NCBI RefSeq assembly: GCF_012489685.1
Contig: NC_080046.1
Span: forward strand, 67,781,984-67,845,983
DNA from: Lotus japonicus
Taxonomy: Eukaryota > Streptophyta > Magnoliopsida > Fabales > Fabaceae
Direction of reading: 5' to 3'
DNA length: 64,000 bases
The notes beneath the pieces are model-generated. The model saw only the letters and a list, made by a program, of their open reading frames with translations. It searched no databases and was not told the DNA's origin. The position numbers and the translations under genes were made by a program. Below, in pieces: positions 1-9,406 of the stretch (within the stretch, counting starts at the first letter, position 1; each line of letters starts with the position of its first letter).

Positions 1-364
1 TCCAGAGGCACGTGGGAGAGGAGTCGCGAAGCGACGCGACCCACCCGGAAACGACACGTACCATCTCAAGAGTCAGGTACATTAAATGCAGTGGGCCCAA
101 AGACTCACACCGTTCCCTTCTCCCGCGTCTTTTTGACTTCTCAGATTCAAACCATGCAATAACCCACTCGGTATGAAGCCCGGTCGTCCTAACGCCAAAC
201 CACCGCGGTCGGACTCCTACCCGGTCGGTTGAATCTGTATATACAACCTAGGGAGGGCACGCGTTGACCACCGACCTCTGCATTTAATGCCCCCTTCATT
301 TCCCAAGAGAAAAGCCTGGGAAAAGGCTAATGGGTGTTACCACCCAAGAACGTTTCGATTATAA

Positions 365-814
365 ATGGTAACCACTCCCCCTTTGCAGGCTCCACATTCC
401 CCTCAAGCCAGAATGACCTCCACGCAGGCTTACCTGAAGGCACTCAGGGCCGAGGCTCTAGACTGCAACCTATACTACTCCTACCAAACGCAGGCCACGG
501 CCTCCGGTAGGATCAGATCCCTAGTCAGCAGACTTCTGACAGAGGATCCTGACCCCCAACTGAAGGCGGGGTTGCTAACCTTCTTGGAGCTGACGGAGGA
601 GATGTGGGAATTACACCGACGCCGCTTGGAGGTTAGCATGCTAATTTGGGGCCTAGAAGTCTCCGCCACGGAACGCAAGGGCGAAGGGAAGGGAACGTTG
701 GACGAAATCGAAGCCGAGCTGACCCCCCTCCTAGCCGCGAGGGAAAGTCTCGACAGAGACCTTGAAACCGTTCGCCTCCGCTACAACGCCATGCGAGTAG
801 CACCCCCTTTCTAA
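365..814 (+). CDS. Extra ORF of the Tat/Ogre-type element, upstream of its 3' LTR
   Basis: A 149-codon ORF starts with ATG at 365; a second in-frame ATG lies at 410-415. The protein is hydrophilic and rich in Leu, Glu and Arg. Its middle and C-terminal half look helical and coiled-coil-like (LTFLELTEEMWELHRRRLEV, then DEIEAELTPLLAARESLDRD). No catalytic motif, signal peptide or membrane segment is visible. The position between the expected pol and the 3' LTR matches the additional ORFs known in Tat-lineage elements (Ogre, Retand, Grande), whose function is unsettled. A TATA-like stretch (TATAAATGG) lies right at the start codon. Assignment to the element is inference from position; the function is unknown. 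Confidence 0.5.
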   Translation: MVTTPPLQAPHSPQARMTSTQAYLKALRAEALDCNLYYSYQTQATASGRIRSLVSRLLTEDPDPQLKAGLLTFLELTEEMWELHRRRLEVSMLIWGLEVSATERKGEGKGTLDEIEAELTPLLAARESLDRDLETVRLRYNAMRVAPPF

Positions 815-975
815 GAGTACTAAATGTAACGGCCAAACGGCCCCTTTCCATTAACGAATAAAGTTCTAAATTTTTGACCCCTATGTTACTACCCCGAGAA
901 CCTCCATGACGCCACCAGCACAAGATACGTTAGCCCTCGCTCCGCTGGAACAGCCGACCAGGGCTAGGGGGCTAC

Positions 976-1508
976 TGTTCCGGGAACCCTGACCGGGGAC
1001 GGTCAGGGCACCCAAGACGGGGCTGGGCCCCACGGAGCGTCCCGGCCAAGGGACAGTTTGGGGGAGTCTGAGAGCCCCTGCTCATGGGCCCCACCACCAA
1101 GGGTGAGGACAAGGAAGCCGGGGCCCACTATCTAGAGGTTGACCTAGGCCAACTACCCTAGGAGGTAGGTTGGCTGGTGCAGATCCGTAGGGGCCCCCAA
1201 ACCGTTGGATCACTGTTCCTCTGCAGGAAATCCAACGGTGATCCGTGCCCCCAGGTACGAGCCATGCATGACGTTGCATGGCTCCAACCCTAGTTCTACC
1301 TCTCCTATATAAAGGGAACACTTCTTCTATCTAAAGGTAACGTATTCTCTCCAAATCCACCATTCTTACAACTTCCCTCACTGACTTTAGCATCGGAGTG
1401 TCTTGCAGGAGCCCCTCCCGGGACCTTGCCTACTTGGAGTCCTTCAGCGCGTCCAGATCCCCTCTCTCCTACCCCTTGTCAACGGGTAGCTTGATCTCTT
1501 CCAGATCA
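976..1508 (+). repeat. Probable 3' LTR of the Tat/Ogre-type element
   Basis: Starts at TGTTCCGGG just after a purine-rich tract, contains the promoter-like CCTATATAAAGGG near 1300-1312, and fades out near 1500 where base composition drops to AT-rich. The exact 3' end is uncertain because there is no second LTR to align and several CA dinucleotides could be the end. Confidence 0.5.
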
Positions 1509-2128
1509 AGTAACTTCTATTTTTTATAAGGAAACTGAAGGTATAGGCAATCCTATAACTAGCACCCTCCTACTCAGCTTCTGTAATTCAAAAGATGGTA
1601 AAAATTAGAATAAAGTTAAACAATTTTTATGCCACCTATATTTGGTAAAAGAATTGCAGTGATAAGAAATTCAAGTTCCCTTCCTGTCCTAATATCCAGC
1701 TACACATTATATTATGTTAGGAATTTGTTCCTATTGCTTTTTCTCTCAGTATCGAGGATGCAACTTATGAGAAACAATTTCGTTGGTTTCATGATCTCCC
1801 AAAGCACTAAAACTATGTGCAGTACTGCTTTTCCTTTTTCGGGTCTAGGAGCAGAATGCATTATTCACCAATAGCAACAAAAACACACAAATCACAAGAT
1901 AATGACGGTGCTCCTAAAGAAAATAGGAAATATTAAAAGAAGATACACATTGAAGGTTGATGGAAGATGATGTAGAGTAGAAACTTTTTGTTGAATCATA
2001 CACATGTAAAAGCAAACACTTAAGAAAAGGTTATCCCGATACTTGATGTCTAGTAATAGATCACCAGGAGAGCAATGAACATGTTAAAAAGAAACAACAG
2101 GATGAATCCTGGAAATTTAGTAGATTAC
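1509..2128. other. AT-rich stretch between the LTR and RABD1 exon 6; no coding signal
   Basis: I looked on the minus strand for the missing Rab exons (SAK motif, C-terminal cysteines) and found none. It is either RABD1 intron 6 or foreign flank joined after truncation. Confidence 0.5.
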
Positions 2129-3102
2129 CTTAGCAGTTTGCGTGTCAACAACCTTATTTTCAACTAGATCAGATTTATTCCCCACAAGAAGCTTGCATAC
2201 AGAGTCATTTGCATATCTGTCAATTTCATTCAACCACTGCTTGACATTGTTGAAGCTTTCCATCTCAGTGACATCATAGACAATCTGTAGCAATTGATGA
2301 TGTGAAGAAATTGATTCCATGTTTGAGACTTGAGAAGGTGATAGGTAGGATAAGGTAGACTTACAATTATTCCATGTGCTCCTCTATAGTAACTGCTTGT
2401 TATAGTCCTGAAGCGCTCCTGTCCAGCAGTATCCCACTAAAGAGAGGCCGGAAACGAAAAAGTAAGAGATAATGAGATACACTACACAGTTGGTAATGAG
2501 CTCTAATTATTAGTACAATATATAATGGATCAGAGTATGTATAGTAGAAAAGAAGAGGCATAATAAGTGAGAATCCACAGTACATGTGCATTGATCTGAG
2601 AAAAAGAAATCAATTTATTAAAAATGGGAAGAATGAACATGAAAGAAAGAACTCACAATCTGCAGCTTGATGGTTTTGCCTTGGAGCTCGACAGTTCTGA
2701 TTTTCTGAAACCCCAACCGGAACCCATTATATTAAATCAAAACATATATAGCTAATTAAGCAAAAGAAGAAGTAGAAGAGTGTTTAGTTAGTTACGAAAT
2801 CAACGCCAATGGTGCTAATGTAGCTGTCGACATAGGAGTCATCCTGAAACATGAAACATACATTAATTAATACATATATACATATGGGAGGTTGAGGTTG
2901 GTAAGAGAAAAGAACGCACAGCAAATCGGAGAAGCAAGCAAGATTTTCCAACTGAGGAGTCTCCGATCAGTAGAAGCTTGAACAGGTAATCGCTGAAACA
3001 AATTAAATCAAACCAAATCAACAATATATCTTAGGCAGCAATTAATTAATTAATAATAAAAGCAACTTCAACTTCAACTTCAACTTACTATTCGTTGCTC
3101 AT
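2129..3102 (-). CDS. RABD1: RABD1-type small GTPase, 5' six exons only (137 codons)
   Basis: Rab1/RABD GTPases control ER-to-Golgi vesicle traffic. Six exons splice in frame with GT-AG introns: 3089-3102, 2920-2992, 2796-2843, 2657-2704, 2365-2436 and 2129-2284. Start is MSNEYDYLFK. GTPase motifs appear in order: P-loop GDSSVGKS, switch I with ISTIGVDF, G3 WDTAGQE, and G4 NKSD. The serine in GDSSVGKS and the phrase [10 protein letters not shown] favour the RABD1 clade over RABD2. A full protein is about 200 residues; here the G5 SAK motif and the prenylated C-terminal cysteines are absent. Exon 6 ends at a normal donor (AAG/GTAATC), so coding should continue to the left, but a retroelement LTR ends about 620 bp away. 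The remaining exons may lie beyond the window's left edge, with the element in the intron, or may be lost. Confidence 0.85.
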
Positions 3103-3239
3103 TATGTGTGGATATGGGATCCCAATCTTGAAAACACAACAAACCTAAGCTAAGCTAAGCTCCGCTCCTGCCTCCTCCTTCTAGTTCTCTCCCCTCGCCG
3201 CTCAATATAATATAATATAAAATCAAATAAGTCATCAAT

Positions 3240-3883
3240 TGTAATTGTATTGTCTTCTCCTTTCACAAAAAGTTAAAGTTTGCGTTAGCACACACACACT
3301 TCATTTATTTACTCACTAATCAAGAAAGAAAAAAACAAAACGGCTTTATTTATTTTTAAAAGTTAATTAAACCAATATTAGTAACCATTTTTTAATGATA
3401 AACGAACCTTTTTTTTCAACATGATTTTTCTATTGTTATTTAAGGTTATGCACATAGTTTAAAAGTACATTAATTGATGATATAAATTAACTAAAATACC
3501 TTTACTTAATATTGAGTTATATTCAAGAGAGAAAATAATAGTATTGCTCAACTAATTGGTGAGAATTGTGATTGGTGAAAATTTGAGATGATAGTTGAGA
3601 GAAATAATTATAAATGAAAACATAAATGGAAGAAAATTGGATAAAATGCCTTGGATTTGTAAAACAATAACAATTTAAAAAAAAACCTCCAAAGTTAAAA
3701 CAACAATAGTTTTTTTTGGAACAGATGAAACATAAGTGTATAAGTGGGTGCCGTATAAGTGTTGGGATAAGAACAAAAGAAAAGAAGAAGTAAATTACGG
3801 TTGTGCCCATATTATTGAATATCCACACAAAAAAAAATTTAATCCCTGTGCTTTGCAATTGGAAGACGACTCGAACCTTTGCC
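3240..3883. other. Upstream/intergenic DNA of RABD1
   Basis: AT-rich with no gene signal. It should contain the RABD1 promoter (transcription leftward). The last 8 bases, 3876-3883, are the left target duplication of the hAT element. Confidence 0.5.
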
Positions 3884-4935
3884 TAGGCCTGTCCAACATT
3901 TTTTTGGCCGACCGAACCCGACCGGCCCGTGGCAAAAAAAAGGCTTTTCGGGCGGGCCGGGTCGGTTATCGGGTCTGACAATTAAAAAAAACCGATTTTA
4001 ACCGGTCGGGGTCGGTCTGGGTTCTAAACCGACCGGCCCGACCGATTAGGGATAAAAAAAAAAAGGAGGCTCCAGCGGCCCAGCCCATTGTGTGTGGTGA
4101 GGGGAGGGAAAAAAAAAAGGCTTCAGCAAACCCTAGCCCATTACCCCACCCACATAAATACTCTAAACCTTCCCTCACCCTCCCAAACCCGCCGTCCCAA
4201 CCTCTCTCTCTCTCAACCTCTCAACTCTCATTCTCTTCTTCTCTCAACCTCTGCTCTCTCTCTCAGACCAGCCGCCGCCACCACCACCACCACCACCACC
4301 CTTCTCCTCATCCTCTGCGCCGCCATCCACTGCGCCGCCACCACGCTTCTCCTCATCCTCCCGCCACCACCCTTCTCCTCCTCCTCCACTCTGCCGCCAC
4401 TTCGACATCTCCATCACACATCTCAGAATCTCCTCACACATCTCAAACCCTAGCCACTCCACCACCACAGTGCACCTGCATGCTTCATCCTCCATGCTTC
4501 TCTGATCCGAAATAGTCTGTTCATCTTCGTTACCATCGATTCTGATGTGAAATCGCAAGGACGAAGTGAACAATCTATTTCGCATGAGGAAAGCAATGGA
4601 ATCGTTCTCTCCGGATCTGATCTGACATCGATTTTGTTCTTGGTTTGGTTTATGTTCATCTTACTGAAAAATTAGGGTTCTATGTTCATCTTACTGAAAA
4701 ATTAGGGTTCTGACTATGTTCATCTTACTGAAATTAGGGTTCTATGTTCATGAAATTAGGGTCTCTGCAAAACCCGTGTAACCGACCCGACCCGCTCGTT
4801 ACCCGACCAACCCGAAACCGATCCAAACCGACACATCTCATGGTCGGTTACGGGCCCAGTTTTATGCCATGCGGGTTCGGTCGGTGGAGCTTTTTGGGCC
4901 CGAAACCGACCGAACCAGACCGGTGGACACCCCTA
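3884..4935. mobile_element. Non-autonomous hAT element with 8-bp target duplication
   Basis: An 8-bp direct repeat CCTTTGCC lies at 3876-3883 and 4936-4943. The element begins TAGGCCTGTCCA and ends in the complement of TAGGGGTGTCCA, matching the TAGNG terminal consensus of hAT transposons. Both ends carry dense CCGACC/CGGTCGG subterminal motifs in opposite orientation. The 1,052-bp interior has no transposase. It holds a CT-rich block (4200-4280), CCA-rich low complexity giving only spurious ORFs, and a 30-bp tandem repeat (4651-4763). Confidence 0.85.
4651..4763 (+). repeat. 30-bp tandem repeat inside the hAT element
   Basis: Units built on TATGTTCATCTTACTG followed by AAATTAGGGTTC start at 4651, 4681, 4715 and 4743. 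The last two are shortened. Confidence 0.9.
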
Positions 4936-5039
4936 CCTTTGCCTATAAAGATGCCGTTGGTCTAATCTGTTTCTTTACTGGTTTTTTGACTTTTGATTTC
5001 TAGATGGGCTGTTGGATTTTTACTTTTTATATAGACTTT

Positions 5040-5186
5040 TATTTTGAAAGTGGTTTTTATATAGACTTAATTAGTCTATATCTTGTTTTATTTTCCTATT
5101 TTCTTTTATTTTCTCTAGTGTATTAAGGGTTGAAGTACCCATTGTACTCCATTTTAATACAATCTTTGGCTTTTTAAAAAAAAAAA
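5040..5186 (+). mobile_element. 3' tail of a LINE (severely 5'-truncated)
   Basis: The ending TTTTAATACAATCTTTGGC plus poly(A) at 5176-5186 closely resembles the tail of the LINE at 27124-27662, which ends TTTTTAATACAATTCTTTGG then poly(A). No coding part is left. Confidence 0.55.
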
Positions 5187-5625
5187 TCCACAACCACATG
5201 GGATGGGAAGAATGCTGGTGTTTTTTGGTTACAAGAGGAGGAAAATAAAGGATGTTGTGTTTGATTTTGCCTACCATTTTTCAATTTTTTTTTTCTATTT
5301 TAGTAAAGGTTTTAAAATATGTTATTTTATAATTCAAAAAAACAATGTTATTTTATAATTTTTTAATATTTGAAAACATCTAATTCAAACAGTTTTTATT
5401 GAAAAATAATTTTTAACATGATTTATAAAAACTGTTTTTAAATACAGTCAAATATGCTAGTATTGTGTGTCTGGTTTTCTGTTCACACACGTTATGAGTT
5501 ATTTTTAATTGGAAAACATGAATTCCAATGTGTAAATGTGAAAGTAACTTCTTATTTATATTGAGTTGAAAATGCTTTCAAGTTGATCTCAACTTAAATT
5601 CAAACACATCCTTAAACTGCAAATG

Positions 5626-5628
<3 letters not shown>

Positions 5629-5682
<54 letters not shown>
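5629..5682. repeat. (AT)n microsatellite
   Basis: Uninterrupted AT dinucleotides, about 27 units. Confidence 0.97.
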
Positions 5683-5684
<2 letters not shown>

Positions 5685-5810
5685 TTTTCCTCATTGAGTT
5701 ATATATATTGTTAACCAATACAAACATGAATTAAGGTCCATCCATCCGACCCTGTCTTAACTTAACTGCTCGTACTGTGGTGTAAGATTAAATGTAAACA
5801 TATATACCAA

Positions 5811-6064
5811 GTGATGAACAAATAAGGACTATTATTAATGTACTAGAGAGTGAAAGAGAAAGATTTATAAGACCATTTAGATGAATTTGAGCAAAGAGAG
5901 TCAGTCAGTCGGTTTCGATCAGACTCGAGTCAAAATAGTGATGAACAAATAGGGGCTATTAATACTGTACTAGAGAGTGAAAGAGAAAGATTTATAAGAC
6001 CATTTAGATGAGTTTGAGCGAAGAGAATCAGTCATTCGTTTCGGTTAGACTCGAGTCAAAATAA
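5811..6064 (+). repeat. Two-copy tandem repeat, unit about 127 bp
   Basis: Copies begin GTGATGAACAAATA at about 5811 and 5938 and both run through GAGTGAAAGAGAAAGATTTA to GACTCGAGTCAAAATA. A third diverged scrap (GAGTGAAAGAGAAAAATTTA) sits at about 8230, beyond the Mutator element, so that element inserted in or beside this array. Confidence 0.85.
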
Positions 6065-7114
6065 TCGGTTTCGGTCGGATTCGGGTCAAAATAGTCGATT
6101 TTGTCAGGTGAAAAACATCAAAGCACCAAGAGTTGTCACCGACCGATTAGTGACTACAGATTGTTCAAACTTGGTTTCTCATAATTTTGTCAGGTGAATC
6201 GGGTTTCGGTTGATAGTAATTTTTTGGACTATCCTACTATACTACTATATTTTTTTGGGTTAAATGTGTTCACCGTCCCTGAACTTTGAGCGAGATCTGG
6301 TTTTCGTCCCTCGCCGGAAAATCTTCCTAGCGCCATCCTCAGACTCAAATGTTTGTACAGAAACCGTCCTTACCGCCGGTATAGCTCCGGCAGCCGTACA
6401 CGTAGCCATGCCACGTCATTTAATGAAATGACATGGCATTTAAATAAAAATAAAAAAATTTCTTTTAAAAATTGTAATTAAGCCCTCTGATTTAACCATA
6501 ACTAAACTATATGCATCCAATTTGTTTAGAAACCAAGAAAACAAAAAAGTGCAGCAATCAAAAAGACAAATGAAAAGAAAATTTATTGAACCCAAAAAGA
6601 ACAACCAAAATCCAGAAACTGTGGGTAGACGAAAAGAACAATCACAATCTAATTTATTTAACCATTGCAGACAAAAAGAACAAAAAAGTGCAGCAATCAA
6701 AATAGTTCTTGCTACAAAGATACATGGAAAAATTTGTAGAAGAGAAATAAAAGACAAATTCCTTCCCACTATCCCAATCATATCACCAGCAAGGCTTAGT
6801 CCCCATCATGAAGTGCAGAATATCATCATCATTTCATCTTATCAACATCCCAATTTTCTGAAGAAACCCCCACCACTACCACTGCAACCCAAACCCCCAG
6901 CTATGATCAAGATCCAGAAACTCAGTGAGAGAAAGAAAGGGGTGAGGGGGATAGGGGAAAGGTTGAATCGGAGAGTGAGGGGGTAAACCCACCATGCAAT
7001 CCACTAAACCCAAATTCGGAGACGTGAGAGAACAAAGAACCATTCCAGATCCAATCAAAATCAAAACCCCCTTTTTCTTCTTCTTCAACCTCCACCCGTC
7101 TCTGCAATCTTTAC

Positions 7115-7231
7115 CTGGGTTCTGCTATGGTACCCAGCAGTTTTACCCACATAGAGAAGTTTAGCATTGGGGCTAACCAAATCCAACACATCATTAGACA
7201 CCAACCTATCATACAACAACAAATCAGCACT
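7115..7231 (-). pseudogene. UPM1: Captured exon fragment of uroporphyrinogen III methyltransferase (UPM1-like)
   Basis: On the minus strand, 39 codons read SADLLLYDRLVSNDVLDLV and on through LLYVGKTAGYHSRTQ. This matches, as I know the family, the N-terminal part of the SAM-dependent uroporphyrinogen III methyltransferase domain (UPM1 in plants, CobA/CysG in bacteria), which makes precorrin-2 for siroheme in plastids. The segment ends at a perfect exon/intron junction (CCCAG/GTAAAG), so genomic DNA rather than mRNA was captured. The upstream glycine-rich SAM motif and the rest of the roughly 240-residue domain are missing, so it cannot encode an enzyme. It lies wholly inside the Mutator element. 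Confidence 0.75.
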
Positions 7232-7243
7232 CTCCTCTGGATG

Positions 7244-7300
7244 AAGATGAACTGTAGTGGGAAGATGTAGATGAACTGTAGTAGGAAGATGTAGATGAAG
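7244..7300 (+). repeat. Short tandem repeat beside the captured exon
   Basis: GATGAACTGTAGT(A/G)GGAAGATGTA repeats about twice with a partial third unit. On the minus strand it gives the repeated peptide HLPTTVHL. Confidence 0.8.
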
Positions 7301-8202
7301 CAGTAGCATGACCAAACCCCAAACCCAAATCAATGAAACCCTCAAACCCAAATTAGTGGAACCCCCAAACCCAATTTAGCACAAAACCCAACCAAGATGC
7401 CGCAAACCCATATGAGATAGATTCGGTGCATCTTCCCCGATGACATGCCTCAAGTCCTCGCTTTCAACCTCTCCTCTGGATGCTTCGATTTCATCGTTTC
7501 CCCTCTGGTGGTGGGCGAGGTTGGGGGCGGTGGATGTCGGTGTTGAAAATGAGGTTGGGGGCTGTGGCAGTGGGTGTTGGAGATGAGGTTGGGGGCAGTG
7601 GCTGAGGTTGAAGGCTGTGGCTGTGGGGCTGGGTTGTGGGTTTCTGGGTTTGGGGGATGGCTAAATATTTTAGTGTGGTGTTGAGGTTGGAGGCGGCGGT
7701 GGGTGACTAGGTGTGGTGATGAGTGTGGTGGGTGGGGAAGAAGAAGATGATGAAGAATGAAGCTCCTGGGAAAAATGATGATGAAGATTGAAGGTGAAGA
7801 TTATTCTGGAAAATTAGGATGAAGATTGAAGAAGGTGAAGAAGATTATGAAAAATGAGGTTGAAGATTGAAGAAAAGGGACCAAAAGTGTTATTAATTAA
7901 GTCTTATTAGTTTTGGGGTTAAAAATTTAATTAGTTAAGATTTGTGGGACTTAATTAAAATTAAATTATTTTTATTTTATTTTTTAAAAAATTACATGTC
8001 ATTTCATTAAATGATGTGGCATGTCCACATAGGCCAAAAGTGACACTTGGCTACGGCGGCCGGAGCTAAATCGGCGGCAAGGACGGTTTCCAAACAAAAA
8101 TGTCAGTTTGAGGATGGCGCTAGGAAGATTTTCCGGCGAGGGACGGAAATCAGATCTCGCTTAAAGTTCAGGAACGGAGAACACATTTAACCCTATTTTT
8201 TT

Positions 8203-8551
8203 TAAACAGGCCTGTCCTACTACTATAAGAGTGAAAGAGAAAAATTTACAACATCAATCCAACACAAACAACCAAGGCGCCATTTCATCCATAGAAACTA
8301 GAATTTATCAATTCATTCATTCATTGTGTGGATCCAAATAAAAATTTGTCTAGTAATAAGTAAGCATGCACATATAAACATGCTTTGCTTACATTACAGT
8401 AGATTACATGATCATGTCTGCTAAGCAGGAGTTGTCTCCACGAATTCATAAGAAAAAACATAATTATACAAAGAAATGTACGGACACAATTAATCAAAAA
8501 GAATTAAGATTGAAAAGTGAAGAAGCTAGAAGAAGCTACTAGTCTACTAGA
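8203..8551. other. Spacer: Mutator flank to the 3' UTR of the DUF579 gene
   Basis: Contains the third scrap of the 127-bp repeat near 8230 and then the presumed 3' UTR of the minus-strand DUF579 gene. No other signal seen. Confidence 0.5.
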
Positions 8552-9406
8552 TTATGGGGGGCAAAATGACTTGTCTAAGTGATCCCTGTGAGATGGGATA
8601 GTGAAGTGCCTCAATCTGCCTTCCTGTTTGTTCATGTACTTGTCACACAGAAATGCCTTAGAGAACTTGTCCTCCACAACCCTGTTCACATCATGCACAA
8701 ACACATCTGTGTCACCACCCTTGTCTCTGTTCCTTGCCAACATCCCGGCAGTGTAAATGGCACTCATCCTTCCTGGGGCTTCCTCATAATACCCTGTGGG
8801 TGCATCCACCATTATCACATCCCATCTTGTCTCGTACACTTCACTCGGCAAACCTTTCAAAGCTAGCCCGCACATTGAGTATCTAGGATCCCCTATTGCA
8901 GTGCACTCACTTCCTCTCCCAACCTCCATTAGATTATCAGCTTCCTTCACCTTGCTATCGTACGCTACGTGGTACGACTCTAACATTGGAAAACGCCGTC
9001 GTATCTGCTCAATCCACGCCGAATCTTCTTCTAAGAAAATTGTCCTGCCTCCGTGATTCAGTGCGCTCCACATCAGGCTGTCATGCCCCAATCCAAACAC
9101 TAGGAAATTGCATGGTGATCGCTTCTCCAACACTCGAGCTGACACTGATATCTCCTTCAGTGTTTGTTGCGGGGTTATGCTTGAGGTCGCATAGTGGATC
9201 AGAGCTTCTGATAGAGAAGCTAGGATCTTTCCGCAGTTTGAGGATAGGGAACAATCTGTTTTTGAAGTTTTTGCTTCTGAATTACCTGCTGGGGGAAGGT
9301 TGGAAGTAGAAGAGTTTGATATTAGCACTAAGAGGACAAACAAGGTAACTAGAACCGCTACAATGATGAGCTTCAAATTGAGGGATTGATGGGGTTTAGG
9401 CCTCAT
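8552..9406 (-). CDS. GXM: Glucuronoxylan 4-O-methyltransferase (DUF579, GXM-type)
   Basis: The GXM branch of DUF579 transfers a methyl group from SAM to glucuronic acid side chains of xylan in the Golgi during secondary wall formation. This is a single-exon, 284-residue ORF. A type II membrane anchor lies at about residues 11-31 (LKLIIVAVLVTLFVLLVLIS), followed by a short Ser/Pro-rich stem. The catalytic domain has the family landmarks CNFLVFGLGHDSLMW, GGRTIFLEED, MVDAPTGYYEEAPGRM, DVFVHDVNR and a C-terminal RLRHFTIP. TPQQTLKEISVSARVLE and the GLGHDSLMW form point to GXM rather than the related IRX15 branch. Length and single-exon structure are normal for the family. Substrate is inferred from clade motifs, not shown. 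Confidence 0.9.
   Translation of the reverse strand: MRPKPHQSLNLKLIIVAVLVTLFVLLVLISNSSTSNLPPAGNSEAKTSKTDCSLSSNCGKILASLSEALIHYATSSITPQQTLKEISVSARVLEKRSPCNFLVFGLGHDSLMWSALNHGGRTIFLEEDSAWIEQIRRRFPMLESYHVAYDSKVKEADNLMEVGRGSECTAIGDPRYSMCGLALKGLPSEVYETRWDVIMVDAPTGYYEEAPGRMSAIYTAGMLARNRDKGGDTDVFVHDVNRVVEDKFSKAFLCDKYMNKQEGRLRHFTIPSHRDHLDKSFCPP

Larger units (their letters stand above)
1..1508 (+). mobile_element. 3' end of a Tat/Ogre-type Ty3-gypsy element (left-truncated by the window)
   Basis: GC-rich sequence unlike the AT-rich DNA after position 1550. It holds an ORF (365-814), a purine-rich tract near 961-972, and an LTR-like block with a TATA box near 1303 and the phrase GCATCGGAGTGTCTTGCAGG near 1391. 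That phrase resembles what I know from Tat-lineage LTRs of dicots. No gag or pol lies inside the window, so lineage rests on LTR style and on the extra ORF just before the 3' LTR. The right boundary is approximate, because the 5' LTR and the left target duplication are outside the window. Confidence 0.6.
6257..8193. mobile_element. Non-autonomous Mutator-like element (Pack-MULE type)
   Basis: Long terminal inverted repeats begin GGGTTAAATGTGTTC on both sides and stay similar for about 200 bp. They include the shared phrases GAGCGAGATCTGGTTTTCGT, CGCCGG, AAATCTTCCTAGCGCCATCC and the fold around the CATTTAATGAAATGACATG segment. A 9-bp target duplication TATTTTTTT is present at 6248-6256 and 8194-8202, as expected for Mutator. 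The 1,937-bp interior lacks a transposase ORF but includes a UPM1-like gene fragment (7115-7231) and a G-rich, TGG/GGT-repetitive block (7500-7720). Confidence 0.85.

Noticed and set aside
4088..4585. Overlapping 113-141-codon frames on both strands
   Set aside because: They come from CT-, CCA- and GAA-rich low complexity inside the hAT element, and several frames are open at once with no family motif.
6522..6986. 154-codon Lys/Gln-rich frame on the plus strand
   Set aside because: It lies inside the Mutator element, with no conserved motif and adenine-rich composition. It is not a transposase.
8579..9309. Plus-strand frames of 86-137 codons
   Set aside because: Shadows of the minus-strand GXM gene.
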